From the NCBI RefSeq assembly GCF_004210275.1, contig NZ_SCFA01000087.1, forward strand, positions 1 through 37,265: 37,265 bases of DNA, in the 5' to 3' direction. Within the stretch, counting starts at the first letter, position 1, and each line of letters begins with the position of its first letter. Below are positions 35,464 to 37,265 of the stretch, piece after piece. The notes beneath the pieces are model-generated. The model was given only the letters and a program-made list of their open reading frames with translations, had not been told where the DNA came from and did not search any database. The DNA comes from Rickettsiales endosymbiont of Peranema trichophorum. GTDB taxonomy: Bacteria; Pseudomonadota; Alphaproteobacteria; Rickettsiales; Midichloriaceae. Both the position numbers and the translations under genes were made by a program.

Positions 35464-36355
35464 CTTGCAACAACTCAGCAACAAGGTTGTGGTGATTGTA
35501 GGTGCTACTGCATCTGGAAAATCCCAATACGCCATGGGAATTGCGCAGCAACTCAATGGAGTGATTATTAATGCGGATTCTATGCAGGTGTATCGGAATA
35601 TCCCTATACTGACAGCCCAGCCTTCAGTACAAGATACTCAGCTTGTTTCACACATGCTGTATGGTATCAAACAGTGCGATGAATACTTTTCTGTTGGTAT
35701 GTGGTTGGAGCTTGTAAAAAGTAGCATTATTAAGGTACAGGCTTCGGGTAAAGTACCAATAATCGTCGGTGGTAGCGGTTTATACATTAAAGCTTTGGTC
35801 TATGGCTTTGTGTATACGCCTGTGATTTCCGCAGGTACGAAGGCATACCTTTCTTCTGTATGTGCTGGACTCTCACTTGATTGCGATCGAGCAGCATACA
35901 ACAAAAGCCTGCACGAACTTTTAAAAGATTGCGATGAAGAGTCATATCAAAAACTAAAAGTAAATGATGAACAAAGGATTTTGCGGGCTTTAGCGGTGTA
36001 TCATGAAACAGGCATTCCCCTTTCCAAATGGCATACGATGAATGAAAAGTGGCTAAACCGTGATCAATTTTACGTTGTTTTGATACAGAAAGATAGGGAT
36101 GAGCTTTACAGGAGGTGCGATGCGAGATTTGTGGAAATGTTAAACATTGGTGCTTTAGAGGAAGCACAATATGTGCTCGCCTCGTTTGAAAAATACCCAA
36201 AGGTACTTGGTCTGTTTGAGTTGATGGAATATGTCTCTGGCAAGATGTCCCTGGCAGACTCCACTTCTCAAGCTCAACAAAAGATTAGAAATTATGCAAA
36301 AAGACAGCTCACATGGTTTCGTCATCAGATAGACTATGATGAAGTTATAAGATAA
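35456..36355 (+). CDS. miaA: tRNA dimethylallyltransferase MiaA
   Basis: Adds a dimethylallyl group to A37 of tRNAs that read codons beginning with U. The P-loop is GATASGKS (16-23), then NADSMQVYRNIPILTAQPS, VGGSGLYIKAL, DEQRILRALAVYHETG and the C-terminal YAKRQLTWFRHQ. 299 residues is normal. It is translationally coupled to truA by an 8-nt overlap. MiaB, which further modifies the same base, is supported by YgfZ in E. coli; ygfZ is elsewhere in this window. Confidence 0.96.
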   Translation: MISLQQLSNKVVVIVGATASGKSQYAMGIAQQLNGVIINADSMQVYRNIPILTAQPSVQDTQLVSHMLYGIKQCDEYFSVGMWLELVKSSIIKVQASGKVPIIVGGSGLYIKALVYGFVYTPVISAGTKAYLSSVCAGLSLDCDRAAYNKSLHELLKDCDEESYQKLKVNDEQRILRALAVYHETGIPLSKWHTMNEKWLNRDQFYVVLIQKDRDELYRRCDARFVEMLNIGALEEAQYVLASFEKYPKVLGLFELMEYVSGKMSLADSTSQAQQKIRNYAKRQLTWFRHQIDYDEVIR

Positions 36356-36359
36356 ACGC

Positions 36360-36388
36360 TTGATGCTTTGTTACAAATAGGTTAAAAT
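36360..36388 (+). promoter_or_regulatory. Putative sigma-70 promoter for the CarD-family gene
   Basis: TTGATG (36360-36365) and TAAAAT (36383-36388) with a 17-nt spacer, just past the miaA stop. It would give a leader of about 95 nt containing the small inverted repeat AAGAT-GTTT-ATCTT near 36420-36435. Confidence 0.45.
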
Positions 36389-36490
36389 ATACCATATCTC
36401 GTTCAATATAACAACAATAAGATGTTTATCTTACCCTCATTGTGTGTTATATTGCTACAAATTGAAGTCTAATATCGGTAAATATGTACT

Positions 36491-37006
36491 ATGTCCCTTT
36501 CTTTTAGCAAAGTTTTTCATGTCGGTGATCCTGTTGTATATCCGTCGCATGGAGTAGGTAAAATCATGGCGGAAGAGACACAGACTATAGCGGGAACGGA
36601 AATGAAGATGTACGTCATCTCTTTCGCAAAAGACAAAATGATACTAAGGGTACCTCAATCAAGGGCGATAAAGACGGGTTTAAGGCATGTACGTAGTACT
36701 ACTGAATTTCAAGTTGTTCTGGATATATTGAGTAGTAAACCAAGGGGCATCAAGGGAATGTGGAGCAAAAGGGCCCAGGAATACGAAAACAAGATTAATT
36801 CGGGTGATGTGCAACTGATAGCGGAGGTCTTGAGAGACTTATACAAGAGCGTTGGAGTTGCTGACAGATCATACAGTGAAACTGTGATATATGAATCAGC
36901 TTTAGACAGGTTGTCTCAGGAGTACGGAGTAACTATGGGTCTAACGAAAGAGGAGGCTAGAGAACAGATACTGACCACGCTTGACACAGCAGCGTCAGAG
37001 CTTTAA
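36491..37006 (+). CDS. carD: CarD/CdnL-family transcriptional regulator
   Basis: RNA-polymerase-binding regulator that stabilises open promoter complexes, especially at rRNA promoters in other bacteria. The N-terminal Tudor-like RNAP-interaction domain is clear: FHVGDPVVYPSHGVGKIM, then YVISFAKDKMILRVPQSRA. A helical C-terminal domain contains GMWSKRAQEYENKINSGD (with the conserved Trp and basic patch for DNA contact) and LRDLYKS. 171 residues, typical for Alphaproteobacteria. It is the last gene in the window, with its own promoter. Confidence 0.95.
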   Translation: MSLSFSKVFHVGDPVVYPSHGVGKIMAEETQTIAGTEMKMYVISFAKDKMILRVPQSRAIKTGLRHVRSTTEFQVVLDILSSKPRGIKGMWSKRAQEYENKINSGDVQLIAEVLRDLYKSVGVADRSYSETVIYESALDRLSQEYGVTMGLTKEEAREQILTTLDTAASEL

Positions 37007-37068
37007 GGTCTGTTGTAAAGTATCTATCTACACCAACGACGTACTTGCGCATAAGCAGTACAGCCATA

Positions 37069-37104
37069 CTTGTGGGAAATGCTCCGGTACGGAGGCCTCA
37101 CAAG
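37069..37104. other. Two-part hairpin downstream of carD
   Basis: CTTGTG (37069-37074) pairs with CACAAG (37099-37104), and inside it CTCCG-GTA-CGGAG (37082-37094) forms a perfect stem. It starts 63 nt past the carD stop. No T-run follows, so it may be a 3'-end protecting structure or repeat-derived rather than an intrinsic terminator. Confidence 0.4.
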
Positions 37105-37134
37105 GAGTTGTTACGCCCGCCTCTTCTTTATCAC

Positions 37135-37180
37135 TTACGCTCTCCCTTTTGCCATGCCCCTCTCTCCCTTGTCATGCCCG
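37135..37180. repeat. REP-like imperfect direct repeat at window end
   Basis: Two imperfect copies of CTCTCCCTT(TT)G(C/T)CATGCCC lie side by side. The second, TCCCTTGTCATGCCCG, aligns with the repeat at 20333-20371. The 259 bp after carD otherwise show no gene; the last 60 bases are AT-rich. Confidence 0.45.
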
Positions 37181-37265
37181 TGAAAACGCACTGCTGTCCG
37201 GGGAAAATTTTTTATTAAAATTAAATATTTTTTGCATTGGTATTATTCCTCCTCTCATGTAGTTT

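Noticed and set aside
36981-37262. A 93-codon plus-strand frame overlapping the end of carD
   Set aside because: It shows no protein-like composition, overlaps carD out of frame and runs through the REP-like repeat.
1-37265. CRISPR array, insertion sequence or prophage
   Set aside because: No regularly spaced repeats, transposase, integrase or phage structural genes were seen on either strand.

Overview
The window reads as chromosomal DNA of a low-GC alphaproteobacterium with a host-associated lifestyle, most likely in or near the Rickettsiales/Holosporales. This is inferred from gene content and protein style, not from a database search. Pointers are an ankyrin-repeat protein, a Fic-domain protein, a triplicated Na+/solute symporter, isolated housekeeping genes in short operons, and many overlapping gene ends. 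It keeps functions that some Rickettsiales have lost: a KDO synthase (kdsA, so probably an LPS-type envelope), a full-length bifunctional (p)ppGpp enzyme, a phosphoglucose isomerase and QueC.

Layout. 52-4363: three tandem copies of a sodium:solute symporter, joined by identical 7-nt ATGCTAG stop/start overlaps. 4559-5368: an unrecognised gene with its own promoter. 5456-6796: hisS, meeting head-on a minus-strand division block, mraZ-rsmH-ftsL-ftsI (10310 down to 6777). The mraZ-dgt intergenic region holds three TGGGN repeats with 5-nt gaps, the form of a MraZ operator. 10433-12839: dgt and a short pgi. 12871-16583 (minus): a large ankyrin protein fused to a class-I glutamine-amidotransferase/C26-type domain, then an unrecognised charged protein. 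16693-17416 (minus): rplU, rpmA and tRNA-Ile(GAT). 17536-21648 (minus): a membrane-anchored FkbM-type methyltransferase, queC, a D,D-carboxypeptidase and an RluD-type pseudouridine synthase. 21674-23482: a small membrane protein and gltX. 23681-25919 (minus): ygfZ, glyA and tRNA-Met(CAT). 26147-26748: rpmI-rplT. 26899-28819 (minus): kdsA-smpB-rpe in an overlapping operon. 28911-30197: folC, convergent and overlapping with the Rel/SpoT gene (30188-32407). 32564-33664 (minus): Fic protein with a wHTH tail. 33979-37006: rlmE, truA-miaA and a CarD-family regulator. The right end carries short dispersed-repeat remnants.

Most genes serve translation (HisRS, GluRS, L20, L21, L27, L35, SmpB, RlmE, RluD, TruA, MiaA, QueC, YgfZ), one-carbon/folate metabolism (GlyA, FolC, YgfZ), envelope and division (FtsI, FtsL, MraZ, RsmH, carboxypeptidase, KdsA) and stress regulation (Rel, CarD). 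The accessory material is the symporter triplet, the ankyrin-amidotransferase fusion with its neighbour, the FkbM protein and the Fic protein. The best candidate for something new is the ankyrin-amidotransferase fusion at 12871-15372. The clearest regulatory and evolutionary signals are the MraZ-type operator shared with dgt and the gene conversion among the symporter copies.
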